From positions 4,257,416 through 4,321,415 of the forward strand of contig NZ_CP017269.1 in NCBI RefSeq assembly GCF_001750685.1: DNA of 64,000 bases, in the 5' to 3' direction. This document shows positions 8,807 through 17,917 of this stretch, one piece after another (the stretch's first letter is position 1; each line of letters starts with the position of its first letter). The notes under the pieces are model-generated. The model had not been told where the DNA came from. It was given only the letters and a program-made list of their open reading frames with translations, and did not search any database. The position numbers and the translations under genes were made by a program. This stretch comes from Geosporobacter ferrireducens (GTDB lineage: Bacteria; Bacillota; Clostridia; Peptostreptococcales; Thermotaleaceae).

Positions 8807-10579
8807 ATGGATAAAAATAGCAAACAACTTTTTAAGCAGCTTCGACTGGAAGGCTTTCATCCACTGCTGAACTATTTAATGCCTTATAGGAAAGGCATGA
8901 GCCTCTCTGTATTAAGTGGTATTCTGCATCATTTATTAGGGATTATTGGTCCTGCATTAGGGGCCTATTTAGTTGGGGTGGCAGTGATTGGGGGTAAAAA
9001 GGAGCAAATTCTTCCTTACTTGCCGATTCTAGGGATATTAGTAACAGCAAGAATTGTTATGTATTATTCAGATATGTGGTTTGCCCATGAAGTAGCCTTT
9101 AGAATTTTAGTAGATTTTCGGATTAAGCTTTATAATGCCATTGAGCGGGTAGCTCCGGCTTATCTTTTGAAACAGCGTTCAGGAGAGCTTGCAGCTACGC
9201 TTATGGCAGATGTTGAAGTATTAGAATGGTTTTTTGCACATACAGCAGGGGCTTTTTTAGTAGCTGTAGCTGTTCCGCTCATTACCTTAGGTATGATGTT
9301 TACCATGCATTGGATACTGCCACTCATACTCTTGCCATTCATTTTTATTCTGTTTAGTATTCCTTTTTGGTTTAAAAAGAAGGCGGACCAACAGGGTGTT
9401 GAGACAAGAGAAAGATTGGCTGCAGTTCATGGTGAAGCGATTGATGGAATACAAGGGTTGCGGGAGATTGTTTCTTTTAATCATAAGTCCGGTTATACGG
9501 CTAGACTATCAAGGTACTCAGAAAGCCTTTATGAAAGTTTACTAGCCTATGGAAAAAGAATGGGCGTTGAAGGGGCTTATCTTAACGGGGTGAGTTCCCT
9601 GGCTATGGTTAGTATATTAGTTGTGTCGGCATTATTGGTAGTTCAGGGATCTTTGAACAAACAATGGCTGCCAGTAATCATGATTCTTGCAGCGAATATT
9701 TTTAGTCCTATTTTAGAGGTTGCTGCCATGGGCAGAAACTTCAGTATTATTTTAGCGGCGGCAAAGCGGGTAGCAGCGGTACTGGAAACAGAAGAAACCG
9801 TTAAAGACACAGGAAAGATTCAGCTAAATAAAAGTAATGAACTGAAAATTGCTTTCCACGATGTCGATTTTACATATGGTAAAGAGCTTCCTCTTGTTTT
9901 AAATAAAGCTTCCTTTCAAGTAAATCATGGAGAAACAGTCGCATTGGTAGGAGAGTCCGGTGTTGGGAAAACTACATGCATTAATTTGTTGCAGAGATTT
10001 TGGGATGTGACAGGCGGGAAAATTACAATTGAGGGTACAGATATCAGAAGCTTAAGCTTAGATTCTCTGCGTTCCCTCATTACCGTAGTACCTCAGGAAA
10101 TCTATCTTTTTAATCTATCGATTCGTGAAAATATTCGAATGGGAAACCCTAAGGCCACAGATGAAGAAGTAGAGAAGGCGGCAAAAGCGGCACATATCCA
10201 TGAATTTATTATGGGACTTCCAGAGGGATATGATACCAATGCAGGAGAACGGGGCTTAAAAATGTCCGGAGGGCAGAGACAAAGATTAGCTATTGCAAGA
10301 GCTTTTTTAAAGGATTCACCAATCCTTATCCTAGATGAAGCATTGTCCAGCTTAGATACGGAAAATGAACGGCTGCTCCAGCAGTCTTTAAATGATTTGC
10401 GTAAAGGAAAGACCACATTGATTGTAGCCCACAGACTTTCTACCTTTAAAGAAGCAGACCGGTTAGTGGTGCTGCAGGATGGAAAAGTTACAGAAACAGG
10501 AAATCATACATCATTAGTGCAACGAAAGGGATATTATTATGATTTAATTAATGCACAGATAGCATCTGTTGCTGTATAA
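8807..10579 (+). CDS. Exporter-type ABC half-transporter, second subunit
   Basis: About 590 residues with an N-terminal six-helix membrane domain and a C-terminal ATPase. Walker A is GESGVGKT (382-389), signature MSGGQRQR (from 486), Walker B ILILDEALSSLD and switch AHRLST. ATG 8807 is chosen because AAAGGAGGA ends 6 bases before it; an in-frame ATG at 8777 lies inside the preceding gene with no site. The partner ends 13 bases upstream. Walker B continues ALSSLD where the partner has ATSNVD, so the two ATPases are not identical. A strong terminator follows, closing the nik operon. Confidence 0.8.
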   Translation: MDKNSKQLFKQLRLEGFHPLLNYLMPYRKGMSLSVLSGILHHLLGIIGPALGAYLVGVAVIGGKKEQILPYLPILGILVTARIVMYYSDMWFAHEVAFRILVDFRIKLYNAIERVAPAYLLKQRSGELAATLMADVEVLEWFFAHTAGAFLVAVAVPLITLGMMFTMHWILPLILLPFIFILFSIPFWFKKKADQQGVETRERLAAVHGEAIDGIQGLREIVSFNHKSGYTARLSRYSESLYESLLAYGKRMGVEGAYLNGVSSLAMVSILVVSALLVVQGSLNKQWLPVIMILAANIFSPILEVAAMGRNFSIILAAAKRVAAVLETEETVKDTGKIQLNKSNELKIAFHDVDFTYGKELPLVLNKASFQVNHGETVALVGESGVGKTTCINLLQRFWDVTGGKITIEGTDIRSLSLDSLRSLITVVPQEIYLFNLSIRENIRMGNPKATDEEVEKAAKAAHIHEFIMGLPEGYDTNAGERGLKMSGGQRQRLAIARAFLKDSPILILDEALSSLDTENERLLQQSLNDLRKGKTTLIVAHRLSTFKEADRLVVLQDGKVTETGNHTSLVQRKGYYYDLINAQIASVAV

Positions 10580-10604
10580 AAGAGAATAGAAACGATTAAA
10601 AATG

Positions 10605-10660
10605 AGCGGGCTTGTAATATTGGGAATTTAAAAATCAATATTACAAACCTGCTTTATTTA
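10605..10660 (+). terminator. Terminator closing the nik/ABC operon
   Basis: AGCGGGCTTGTAATATTG (10605-10622) pairs with CAATATTACAAACCTGCT (10636-10653) with one mismatch, followed by a T-rich tail. It separates the nickel operon from the hydrogenase locus. Confidence 0.85.
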
Positions 10661-10730
10661 TTGAATCTTCTTCTAGGGCGGATAGATTGCGTAAATTGTA
10701 AAAAAATGTCGAACTGCAAGATAAATGATA

Positions 10731-10759
10731 TTGACTATTATTATCACTGAGTGTACAAT
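10731..10759 (+). promoter_or_regulatory. Promoter of the SLH-RCC1/hydrogenase locus
   Basis: TTGACT (10731-10736) and TACAAT (10754-10759) are 17 bases apart, a close match to the sigma-A consensus. The segment across the -35 box (TGATATTGACTATT and following ATTATCA) has a loose Fur-box-like symmetry, so metal or iron control is possible but weakly supported. Confidence 0.65.
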
Positions 10760-10810
10760 CTTAATGGTAATATTATTCAAATAATAACTTTTAACAGGGA
10801 GGATGCTTCA

Positions 10811-13800
10811 GTGGTTAAAAAAGTCAGACACATCAGAATAATGGCCTACATAATGTTATTTGCAATACTTGTAAACTTATTCTCTAGCTTTATACCGGAA
10901 AATGCAGTCTTTGCCAATGAAATAAGTAGCTACACAACAAGCCCGGCGGTTGCTGGAGGAAATGGCTTTAGTATAGTATTGGCACCTAATGGAACGGTTT
11001 TCGGTGCTGGTAAAAATCAGTTTGGACAACTCGGAGGGGGAACTATAACTACACCTATTCCAAATTTTTCTCAAATTAAAGCAATATCAGCAGGTACGGA
11101 CCATGCTGTAGCGTTAAAAGCAGATGGAACCGTATGGGCTTGGGGCAAAAATAATCAAAACCAAGTAGGTGACGGAACAACAACCAATCGAAGCATTCCT
11201 ACCCAAGTGGCAGGATTAACAGAAATAATAGCCATAGTTGCAAACGGAGATCATTCATTAGTCCTAAAAGCAGACGGAACTGTATGGGCTTGGGGTAAGA
11301 ATGACAAAGGACAGCTGGGAGATGGTACAACTACCAATCGCAGTACCCCTGTTCAAGTTACAGATATAACAAATGCAGTGTCTATTGCAGCTGGCAGTCA
11401 GCATTCTCTTGCTGTAAAAAGTGATGGAACTGTGCGGACTTGGGGACTCAATGATTCGGGACGTCTTGGTGATGGGACAACGACGGATAGAAGGACGCCT
11501 GTTCAAGTCTCTGGATTAACAGGTGTAGTTGCTGTGTCAGGTGGAAAGGATCATTCCTTAGCGCTAAAATCAGATGGGACTATTTGGGCATGGGGTAAAA
11601 ATGGGAGCGGTCAGCTCGGTGATGGAACAACGACAGCAAGAACTAGTCCAGTTCAGATTTCCGGGTTATCTCAAGTAATCAAGATAGCAACATGGGGTGA
11701 TCATGCTTTAGCCCTAACAGTTAGTGGTACAGTATGGGCCTGGGGAAATAATGGCAGCGGAAGACTAGGGGATGGAACAACAACGAATAGAACTTCTCCA
11801 GTTCAAGTTACCAATTTAAATACAGTTGAGGCAATAGCCACAGGAAACGACCATTCGCTAGCCATAAAAGCCGATGAAACCCTATGGGCCTGGGGAAATA
11901 ATGGTGATGGTCGATTAGGAGATGGGACTACAACCAATCGCACTATACCCGTCCAAAGCAGCCTTGCAACGATCGCTAAGAGCAATAATGCCAATCTAAT
12001 TAATCTTACAATAAGCCAGGGTGTTCTTAGTCCCGCTTTTAGTAGCAGCATTGTCGATTATAGGGTGACGGTTACTGACAGTGTATATGGGATTGATATG
12101 ATAGCTACTCTTGCAGATCTAAATGCATCCATGAAGATAAATGGAATTTCCCAAATTAGCGGAAGGGTATGCACCATAGATCTGGATGAGGGAGAAAATA
12201 TTGTAGACATTTTAGTACGTGCAGAGGATGGCATAACAGAAAAAAATTATATAATCACAGTAGATCGGATTATTTCAGACGGGGAGGACATTGAAGCACC
12301 TGTTAATCCGATAGAACCAGAACCAGATTCAGAACCGGACCGGGGAGATTCTAACAGCAATGATCCGCCCCCAGAAGAAGTGTTATTGGGCGAAAACGCG
12401 AACCTGGCAGATATTTTAATGAGTTATGGGGATTTAATGCCAACTTTTGACAACCGTGTTACGGAATACAATCTGGCAGTGGATCATGACAGGAATACCA
12501 TCGATGTTACAGCTTGGTTGGAAGATAGCAATGCTTCTATGAAGCTTAACGGTATAAATTTGTCTAATGGGATGCCTCGTATGCTGGAACTGAATATAGG
12601 CGAAAATATCGTTACGATTCAGGTAACTGCAGAAGATGGAAGTACAAAAAAGACCTATAGGGTAACTATAAATAGAAAGAAAGGAATCCAGGACCCAATG
12701 GGTGATAGAATCCAAGTTGCAGCAGGAAACAACCATTCCCTTGGACTAAAGGGAGATGGAACGGTATGGGCATGGGGAAATAATGAAAATGGCCGATTAG
12801 GAGATGGTACAACTGCTAACAGCAATACACCAGTGCAGGTAAGCAATCTGACGGATGTAATCGCAGTAGCAGCGGGGAACGGGCACAGCATTGCTTTAAA
12901 GGCAGATGGAACGGTCTGGAGCTGGGGGAAAAACGATAAAGGCCAGTTAGGGGACGGTACTACTGTGCAGAAGAGTACACCAGTTCAGGTTACTAGCTTA
13001 ACCAATGTTATTGCCATCACTGCTGGTCATACCCATACTCTGGCCCTAAAAGCAGACGGAACCCTATGGGCATGGGGAGAAAATGGAAGTGGACGGCTGG
13101 GAGATAACAGTACCAGCCAAAGAAGTACACCTGTTCAAGTTCGAAAAGGTGTAACCGATAGTTCGGATGCATTCCTGCAAGGGGTAGTTGCCATTGCCGC
13201 AGGAAAAGAGCACAGTGTAGCTTTAAGAGAAGATGGGAGAGTTTACACTTGGGGCAAAGGTGAAAATGGTATGCTGGGGAATGGGTCAAGCTCAGGAAGC
13301 AATACACCGGTTCAGGTAAACAACTTAACCGATGTCATAGCCATAAGTGCCCAAGGAGAACATACCATGGCCCTTAAATCAAATGGAACCCTATGGGCAT
13401 GGGGAAAGAACGATAAGGGACAGTTAGGAGATAACACCACCACCAACAGAACCAGTCCGGTACAGGTATCTGGAGTAACTGATATAAGGAAAATAGCTGC
13501 AGGAAATAATTTCTCTGTTGTACTAAAAGCAGATGGAACGGTATGGGCGTGGGGAAATAACGAAAAGGGACAAGTGGGAGACGGTACCACTACCCAAAGA
13601 AACACATCAGTTCAAGTCCTTAAGGGAAGCAGTGAAAGTACAAATCAATATCTACAGGATATTGTAGATATATCTGCAGGAAACAATTATGTCTTAGCGG
13701 TAAAGTTCAACAATACCGTATGGGCATGGGGAGATAATGGAAACGGAAGGCTGGGAGACGGGACAGCCACTAATCAAAGTACACCTGTCATGAATCTTTT

Positions 13801-15352
13801 GATGGGGAATCATGAGGACCTGCCTGAGGAACCTAATGAGCCTTTAGTAGAGGATATAGAGCTTGAAGGGGACTACTGGCTGCCAGAAAATCTTTCTACA
13901 TTCCAAATAAACCTAGAATTTAACTTACTTAAAGATATTTTAGGATTGCTTGATCCTAAATATATACCACAAGAGCCGGGAGAGGATGCAGAAGAGCCGG
14001 GAGAGGATACAGAAGAGCCGGGAGAGGATGCAGAAGAGCCGGGAGAGGATACAGAAGAGCCGGGAGAGGATACAGAAGAGCCGGGAGAGGATGCAGAAGA
14101 GCCGGGAGAAGAATCACAGACTCCAAATAGTCCATCAGGAAAGAAGAAAACTTCTGATCATGGCGATAAGATGGCAAGTAATCCGGCAAGGGAAAATCAG
14201 CTGGTAGAAATAACAGGCAGCAAAAATTCACAACATGGACGAATCAATTCTCATGTATTAAAAGATGTGATAAACCAAATGAAGGATAAAACTGCGATTC
14301 AGGTGGAAATTCCAAAGTCTAATGCTAAAACAGTACTGGAATTAGATGCTGATGCTTTAAGCATATTAATGGAAAACAAAACGATATTTATTGTTAATGA
14401 CGGAGAGGCTAGCTATGTCATTCCGCACGATCTAGCTGTTCTCGAAAAAATGAGCTGGGAAAAAGGCAGTATACAAGGTCTAAGGATCACGATGGAAAGG
14501 ATATCTCTTACATCTATGGATACGATGGGTTACAAAATTATTGGAAGCCCAGTAGGGTTCATGATGGAAGCAGTCTTTGCTAATGAAACCGTAGAGGTAA
14601 AATATTTTGAAAATCAGTATGTTGAAAGAAGAATTGTATTAGACCGTGCAGTAGATCCTCGAAAGTGTGTTGGGGTTGTTTGGGAAAATAATGACTGGAA
14701 GCCTGTCCCAACTACCTTCATTCAGGAGAATGGAAAAACGGTGGCAGTGATAAAACGTAATGGAAACAGTATCTATGCTGTTATAGAGCATGAAAAAACC
14801 TTTGAGGATATCCACAGCCACTGGGCGAAGAGCAATATTGAATTACTGGCATCGAAAAAAGTAGTAAAAGGAATGGAAGAAGGGAAATTTATCCCAAATA
14901 ACAACGTTACACGGGCGCAGTTTGTAACCATGCTGATCGGAAGCTTAGGTTATAAGGCTGACGATGTGGCAATAAAGCCATTTAAGGATGTCCAAGCCAA
15001 TAGTTGGTATGAGAAGCATGTCTATGCGGCAATGAAGCTAGGAATCGTCACTGGTTACGAGGATGGAACCTTTAAACCCGACAAAGAAATCACCCGGGAA
15101 GAAATGGCTGTCATGATTTCCAAAACTGTCCAGGTACTAAAAGAATTGGATAGAAGTACGACTTCCACCAGGATTGCAGATAGAGATCAGGTTAGCCCAT
15201 GGGCACAGTTGGCTACGGATGTTGCCATTGAGCTTGGGATCATGAAAGGCTATGCAGATCAATCCTTTAAACCAAAAAACAAAGCTACGAGGGCAGAGGC
15301 AGTGACTGTATTTAAGAACATGATGGAGTATTTGGATTTTATTACATATTAA
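10811..15352 (+). CDS. Secreted SLH-domain protein with two sets of seven RCC1 repeats
   Basis: About 1513 residues. GTG 10811 is the start, 8 bases after CAGGGAGG, giving a Sec signal peptide that ends near NAVFA. Then come seven RCC1-like repeats (each with a GTVWAWGKN...GQLGDGTTT core), two cadherin-like beta-sandwich modules (about 392-500 and 529-625), seven more RCC1 repeats (about 630-1000), an acidic PGED linker (about 1055-1100), a further domain, and three SLH domains (about 1331-1513) that would bind the cell-wall polymer. Two seven-bladed propellers on a surface anchor suggest a protein-binding scaffold. It ends 25 bases before the hydrogenase small subunit and is probably co-transcribed. 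I do not recognise an enzymatic domain. Confidence 0.9.
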   Translation: MVKKVRHIRIMAYIMLFAILVNLFSSFIPENAVFANEISSYTTSPAVAGGNGFSIVLAPNGTVFGAGKNQFGQLGGGTITTPIPNFSQIKAISAGTDHAVALKADGTVWAWGKNNQNQVGDGTTTNRSIPTQVAGLTEIIAIVANGDHSLVLKADGTVWAWGKNDKGQLGDGTTTNRSTPVQVTDITNAVSIAAGSQHSLAVKSDGTVRTWGLNDSGRLGDGTTTDRRTPVQVSGLTGVVAVSGGKDHSLALKSDGTIWAWGKNGSGQLGDGTTTARTSPVQISGLSQVIKIATWGDHALALTVSGTVWAWGNNGSGRLGDGTTTNRTSPVQVTNLNTVEAIATGNDHSLAIKADETLWAWGNNGDGRLGDGTTTNRTIPVQSSLATIAKSNNANLINLTISQGVLSPAFSSSIVDYRVTVTDSVYGIDMIATLADLNASMKINGISQISGRVCTIDLDEGENIVDILVRAEDGITEKNYIITVDRIISDGEDIEAPVNPIEPEPDSEPDRGDSNSNDPPPEEVLLGENANLADILMSYGDLMPTFDNRVTEYNLAVDHDRNTIDVTAWLEDSNASMKLNGINLSNGMPRMLELNIGENIVTIQVTAEDGSTKKTYRVTINRKKGIQDPMGDRIQVAAGNNHSLGLKGDGTVWAWGNNENGRLGDGTTANSNTPVQVSNLTDVIAVAAGNGHSIALKADGTVWSWGKNDKGQLGDGTTVQKSTPVQVTSLTNVIAITAGHTHTLALKADGTLWAWGENGSGRLGDNSTSQRSTPVQVRKGVTDSSDAFLQGVVAIAAGKEHSVALREDGRVYTWGKGENGMLGNGSSSGSNTPVQVNNLTDVIAISAQGEHTMALKSNGTLWAWGKNDKGQLGDNTTTNRTSPVQVSGVTDIRKIAAGNNFSVVLKADGTVWAWGNNEKGQVGDGTTTQRNTSVQVLKGSSESTNQYLQDIVDISAGNNYVLAVKFNNTVWAWGDNGNGRLGDGTATNQSTPVMNLLMGNHEDLPEEPNEPLVEDIELEGDYWLPENLSTFQINLEFNLLKDILGLLDPKYIPQEPGEDAEEPGEDTEEPGEDAEEPGEDTEEPGEDTEEPGEDAEEPGEESQTPNSPSGKKKTSDHGDKMASNPARENQLVEITGSKNSQHGRINSHVLKDVINQMKDKTAIQVEIPKSNAKTVLELDADALSILMENKTIFIVNDGEASYVIPHDLAVLEKMSWEKGSIQGLRITMERISLTSMDTMGYKIIGSPVGFMMEAVFANETVEVKYFENQYVERRIVLDRAVDPRKCVGVVWENNDWKPVPTTFIQENGKTVAVIKRNGNSIYAVIEHEKTFEDIHSHWAKSNIELLASKKVVKGMEEGKFIPNNNVTRAQFVTMLIGSLGYKADDVAIKPFKDVQANSWYEKHVYAAMKLGIVTGYEDGTFKPDKEITREEMAVMISKTVQVLKELDRSTTSTRIADRDQVSPWAQLATDVAIELGIMKGYADQSFKPKNKATRAEAVTVFKNMMEYLDFITY
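13973..14110 (+). repeat. 21-base tandem repeat encoding EEPGEDA/T
   Basis: Just under seven nearly identical 21-base units in a row inside the SLH protein gene, encoding an acidic proline-containing linker between the second RCC1 set and the C-terminal half. Units alternate between GCA (Ala) and ACA (Thr) at one codon, and nucleotide identity is otherwise almost complete. Such a repeat is likely to vary in copy number between strains. Confidence 0.9.
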
Positions 15353-15377
15353 CTACAAATAAGGGGATGTGAAGATC

Positions 15378-16319
15378 ATGAAGATATCCAGACGAGATTT
15401 TATCAAATGGATGACTGCTTCGGCCACCGTGTTGGGAATGGGAAAGGTACAGCTGGAACAGGCAACCTATGCATTAGAAACTATGGAATATACACCAGTG
15501 ATTTGGATACAGGCAGCCGGATGCTCCGGCTGCACCATCTCATTTTTGAATATGGTAGAAAAGGATAGTGACGGTGTACCTACAGTGGATGAAATGCTGA
15601 CGGAGCATATTGATTTAAAATATCACAGTACCTTGATGGCAGCAGCTGCCAAGGATGCTATGGAGCAGGCTAATCCTGAGGTACAGATGATTAAAAACAA
15701 TTACATACTCATCGTAGAAGGAGCCATACCCACAGCACAAGAGGGTATTCATTGTGTCATCGGAGAAAAGAACAATCAGCCTTGGACCGCACTGCAGGCA
15801 GTAAAAGAGCTGGCAGCAGATGCAAAGCATATTATTGCTATTGGTACCTGTGCAGCTTTTAAAGGAGTAGCAGGAGCAGGAAGCAATGCTACAGGTGTAA
15901 AATCAGTAGAAGAAGTGTTGGGAACCAGTTATAAGAGTAAAATCGTAAATCTTCCGGGTTGTCCTGTGCATCCATATATTATTGGAGAGACCATTGTCAA
16001 GCTTATTGCGGGAATAGCCATGACCAAAGATAGCAAGAACAGACCCCTGGGATTATATTCGGAGAAAAAGCTCCATGACAAGGTAGATGGTAAGGCCAAT
16101 TGTCCATTAAAGGATACACAAAAAACAAGTAAAATGGGTGTCTGCGGCAACTGCTTTGATAATATGGGGTGCAAGGGAAAAGATGATGAAACCAGAAGTA
16201 CTTGCTATACGAGATACTGGGGGATCGATTGGAACAATAGAAAAGGCTGCTTTGGTACGGGAAATATGTGCATCGGCTGCTCCAGTTCGAACTTTCCATT
16301 TAGTAAAATATACAATTAA
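15378..16319 (+). CDS. [NiFe] hydrogenase small subunit, Tat-exported
   Basis: Electron-transfer subunit of a [NiFe] hydrogenase, about 313 residues. The N-terminus MKISRRDFIKW is a twin-arginine signal (Arg 5 and 6), so the folded heterodimer would be exported. The proximal iron-sulfur site begins GCSGC (Cys 49 and 52), with IGTCAAFKG and LPGCPVHP downstream. The C-terminal cysteine-rich half contains CGNCFDNMGC and CFGTGNMCIGC, the distal and medial cluster motifs. Unlike membrane-bound uptake enzymes it ends shortly after SNFPF with no C-terminal helix, and no cytochrome b gene follows. ATG 15378 is preferred to GTG 15369, which is too close to AAGGGG. Confidence 0.92.
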   Translation: MKISRRDFIKWMTASATVLGMGKVQLEQATYALETMEYTPVIWIQAAGCSGCTISFLNMVEKDSDGVPTVDEMLTEHIDLKYHSTLMAAAAKDAMEQANPEVQMIKNNYILIVEGAIPTAQEGIHCVIGEKNNQPWTALQAVKELAADAKHIIAIGTCAAFKGVAGAGSNATGVKSVEEVLGTSYKSKIVNLPGCPVHPYIIGETIVKLIAGIAMTKDSKNRPLGLYSEKKLHDKVDGKANCPLKDTQKTSKMGVCGNCFDNMGCKGKDDETRSTCYTRYWGIDWNNRKGCFGTGNMCIGCSSSNFPFSKIYN

Positions 16320-16353
16320 TCATTAATTGGCCATAGGAAGGAAGGAATATTGA

Positions 16354-17781
16354 ATGAAGATTAAACTGGATCCGGTGACCCGATTAGAAGGGCATATGAA
16401 AATAGAAGTAGAAGTTGACAGCAGCAAGGAGGTTATTGCCGCAAAAAGTACAGGCAATATGTTTCGAGGCTTTGAAAATATATTAAAAGGCAGAGATCCA
16501 AGGGATGCTGTGCACCTTACCCAGAGAATTTGCGGACTTTGTCCTGTATCCCACGGAATTGCATCAGTGAAGGCACTGGAGATGTCCCGTAACTTCAGAC
16601 CTACAGGGCAGGCGCGGCTGCTGAGAAACTTAATTCAGGGAGGCAATTATGTTGCTGACCATATCCTCCACTTTTATCATTTAACGCTGCTGGATTATAT
16701 ACAGGGACCGAACCGATCTCCGTGGAAAACCAGCTATGATACAGATATGCGGTTTTCTAAGTCTGCCAGTGAGGAAATGTTTAATAATTATTTGAAGGCC
16801 TTGGAAATCAGAAGGAAAGCCCATGAAATGGTTTCTCTTTTTGCTGGAAAAATCCCTCATGTAATGTCTATTATGCCTGGCGGTGTCACCAAAACACCTA
16901 CTGCCTCTGAAATCAGCAATTATAAAAGATTATTGGGAGAAGTGAAAAGCTTTGTGGATGGACAATATCATGGAGATGTACAAAAGCTGGCATCGGTGTA
17001 TAAAGATTATTTCCAGATTGGTGAAGGTTATCGTAATTTCATCTCCTTTGGGGTATTTGAATTGGAAAGTTCTTCCAATCCTAATTTGCTCTATCGAAGC
17101 GGACGGTACACTGAAGGGCAATATATGAGTGTGGAACCAAGAAGGATTACAGAAGACATCAAATATGCCTGGTATGAAGGCAAAGAGCGGGCAGAGCTGA
17201 AGGATGACAATACTAAGCCTACTTTAAACAAGTCTAATGCCTATTCATGGATCAAGGCACCAAGATATCTAGATCTTCCCCATGAGGCAGGGCCTTTGGC
17301 CAGAGCCTGGATCAATGGAGATTACAGAGGTGGGGTTTCGGTTATGGACAGACATGTGGCGAGGATGCTGGAAACCAAGAAAGTTGCCAATGCATTGTCA
17401 CTATGGATTAATGAACTGAGCAGCGGTGAACAGGAGTACGACTCTAATTTACATATGGGTTACAGCGCTGGAGAAGGAGTGGGTGTGACAGAAGCGCCAA
17501 GGGGAGCCTTGGTACACTATATAAAGTATAAGAGTCAAAAAATTGAAAATTATCAAGTGGTGACACCTACCTGCTGGAACGTATCACCGAAGGACAACAA
17601 TGATCAAATGGGACCTTTGGAAAAGGCCTTGATAGGCGTTCAGATACAAGATGTGAATAATCCTATTGAACTGATGCGGATTATCCACTCCTACGACCCA
17701 TGCACTGCTTGTGCTGTTCATATTATGACACCGGAAGGAAGAATAGAAAATAAATTTATTGTGTCCGCACCAGGTTTATAG
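16354..17781 (+). CDS. [NiFe] hydrogenase large (catalytic) subunit
   Basis: Catalytic subunit that splits or makes H2 at a Ni-Fe(CN)2CO centre, 475 residues. The four nickel ligands are in place: RICGLC (Cys 60 and 63) near the N-terminus and DPCTACAVH (Cys 450 and 453) near the C-terminus. A 19-residue tail after His 456 is the extension removed by a dedicated protease once nickel is inserted; that protease is encoded two genes on at 17918. It has no signal of its own and would be carried out with the small subunit. It is shorter than most group 1 large subunits. I do not assign a subgroup. Confidence 0.94.
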   Translation: MKIKLDPVTRLEGHMKIEVEVDSSKEVIAAKSTGNMFRGFENILKGRDPRDAVHLTQRICGLCPVSHGIASVKALEMSRNFRPTGQARLLRNLIQGGNYVADHILHFYHLTLLDYIQGPNRSPWKTSYDTDMRFSKSASEEMFNNYLKALEIRRKAHEMVSLFAGKIPHVMSIMPGGVTKTPTASEISNYKRLLGEVKSFVDGQYHGDVQKLASVYKDYFQIGEGYRNFISFGVFELESSSNPNLLYRSGRYTEGQYMSVEPRRITEDIKYAWYEGKERAELKDDNTKPTLNKSNAYSWIKAPRYLDLPHEAGPLARAWINGDYRGGVSVMDRHVARMLETKKVANALSLWINELSSGEQEYDSNLHMGYSAGEGVGVTEAPRGALVHYIKYKSQKIENYQVVTPTCWNVSPKDNNDQMGPLEKALIGVQIQDVNNPIELMRIIHSYDPCTACAVHIMTPEGRIENKFIVSAPGL

Positions 17782-17783
17782 GG

Positions 17784-17882
17784 AGGGCCTTTGTGCCGTT
17801 CCGAGGAAGGGCGGGCGGACACGGTGGTACCGCCCCTACGAAGGCCTGATTTGTAGGGAACGGCCACTGTGCCGTTCCGAAA
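17784..17882. repeat. GC-rich REP-like hairpin element
   Basis: Between the large subunit and its protease is a GC-rich block with several hairpins. GGGCGG pairs with CCGCCC (about 17810-17836), and GGAACGGC (17857-17864) with GCCGTTCC (17871-17878). The phrase GTGCCGTTCCGA occurs twice. A second hairpin with the same design is at 28889-28911. No gene is present; it probably forms structured RNA in the operon transcript. Confidence 0.7.
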
Positions 17883-17917
17883 TGCTATAGACAGACTTAG
17901 GGAACAAGGAGAAGCCT

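Noticed and set aside
13973..14110. Tandem repeats as a CRISPR array or mobile repeat
   Set aside because: Units are contiguous 21-mers with no spacers, and they encode an in-frame acidic linker.
13950..14231. Open frames in other phases across the PGED repeat
   Set aside because: They arise because a 21-base repeat keeps all frames open; no ribosome sites.
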